Of a stretch of 5,999 nt of DNA, positions 5,779 through 5,999 are shown in pieces. Every line of letters begins with the position of its first letter. The stretch's first letter is position 1. The stretch is from NCBI GenBank assembly GCA_030590275.1, contig JAUUYV010000124.1:1-5999 (forward strand). Reading direction: 5' to 3'. The position numbers were made by a program, and so were the translations under genes. The DNA is from Porticoccaceae bacterium (GTDB lineage: Bacteria; Pseudomonadota; Gammaproteobacteria; Pseudomonadales; Porticoccaceae). A model generated the notes under the pieces. It was not told the DNA's origin. It saw nothing but the letters and a program-made list of their open reading frames with translations, and ran no database searches.

Positions 5779-5999
5779 ATGAACTGGGCAGATTTCGCGA
5801 TCATTGGCGTTGTCGGCTTATCGGCATTGATCAGTGTGGTTCGAGGCTTTGTCAAAGAAGCGCTGTCGCTACTGGCCTGGGTTGCGGCTTTTGCGATTGC
5901 GATGTTTTTTTATCAGCGGGTGGCAGAACTGTTGACGGAGGCCATAGCGACACCTTCGCTGCGGCTTTTGGCTGCCTGGGTGGGATTGTTTGTGCTTGC
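5779..5999 (+). CDS. cvpA: CvpA family inner-membrane protein, N-terminal part (3' end outside window)
   Basis: The frame opens at ATG 5779 and stays open to the window edge, giving 73 complete codons. The start MNWADFAIIGVVGLSALISV followed by RGFVKEALSLLAW closely parallels E. coli CvpA (MVWIDYAIIAV..., then RGFVREALSLVTW). At least two hydrophobic segments are visible (residues about 5-20 and 30-45), and a third begins near the end, in line with a four-span inner-membrane protein. CvpA was named for a role in colicin V production in E. coli; its molecular function is not well defined. In E. coli and Pseudomonas purF follows, so purF is expected just downstream. An in-frame ATG at 5770 would add three residues (MGE); I prefer 5779 by comparison with E. 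coli. GGTGG at 5753-5757 is the nearest ribosome-like site and favours 5770 slightly by spacing. A 163-bp gap separates it from dedD, so it may have its own promoter, but I see no convincing one. Confidence 0.93.
   Translation, partial: MNWADFAIIGVVGLSALISVVRGFVKEALSLLAWVAAFAIAMFFYQRVAELLTEAIATPSLRLLAAWVGLFVL

Overview
The window is a conserved gammaproteobacterial housekeeping block, with every gene on the + strand: fimV (3' end) - truA - trpF - accD - folC - dedD-like SPOR gene - cvpA (5' end). The order trpF-accD-folC-SPOR-cvpA after fimV-truA is the one known from Pseudomonas and related Pseudomonadales/Cellvibrionales. E. coli has the parallel order truA-dedA-accD-folC-dedD-cvpA-purF, with dedA where trpF sits here. 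Together with the moderate GC content and the protein sequences, this suggests a non-enteric gammaproteobacterium in or near Pseudomonadales sensu lato. The genus cannot be fixed from this stretch.

Layout. Positions 2-769 hold the C-terminal 255 codons of FimV: a long acidic Asp/Leu repeat region followed by the conserved TPR-like cap. A 222-bp gap (770-991) carries a plausible sigma70 promoter at 856-883. truA (tRNA pseudouridine 38-40 synthase, 992-1864) follows, then trpF (phosphoribosylanthranilate isomerase, 1912-2535) 47 bp later. A 259-bp gap (2536-2794) has no trpB or trpA remnant that I can recognise. It holds a possible extended -10 promoter and a dubious short hydrophobic ORF. accD (2795-3703) overlaps the start of folC (about 3666-5045), which has no in-frame ATG near its expected N-terminus. 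The SPOR gene (5067-5615) follows 21 bp after folC. A 163-bp gap with an imperfect inverted repeat then leads to the start of cvpA, which runs off the window end.

Working together. accD supplies a subunit of acetyl-CoA carboxylase (fatty acid synthesis) and folC makes folylpolyglutamates, whose one-carbon units feed purine synthesis; in relatives purF follows cvpA. trpF is one step of tryptophan synthesis and truA modifies tRNA anticodon arms. FimV and the SPOR protein are envelope and polar-organisation proteins. The tightest physical unit is accD-folC-dedD, where translational coupling is likely.

No novel defence, mobile or biosynthetic system is visible. The observations most worth checking are an Arg replacing the normally conserved Gly just after the catalytic Asp of TruA, the non-ATG start of folC inside accD, and an 11-codon mini-ORF that overlaps the truA stop and lies in phase with trpF.
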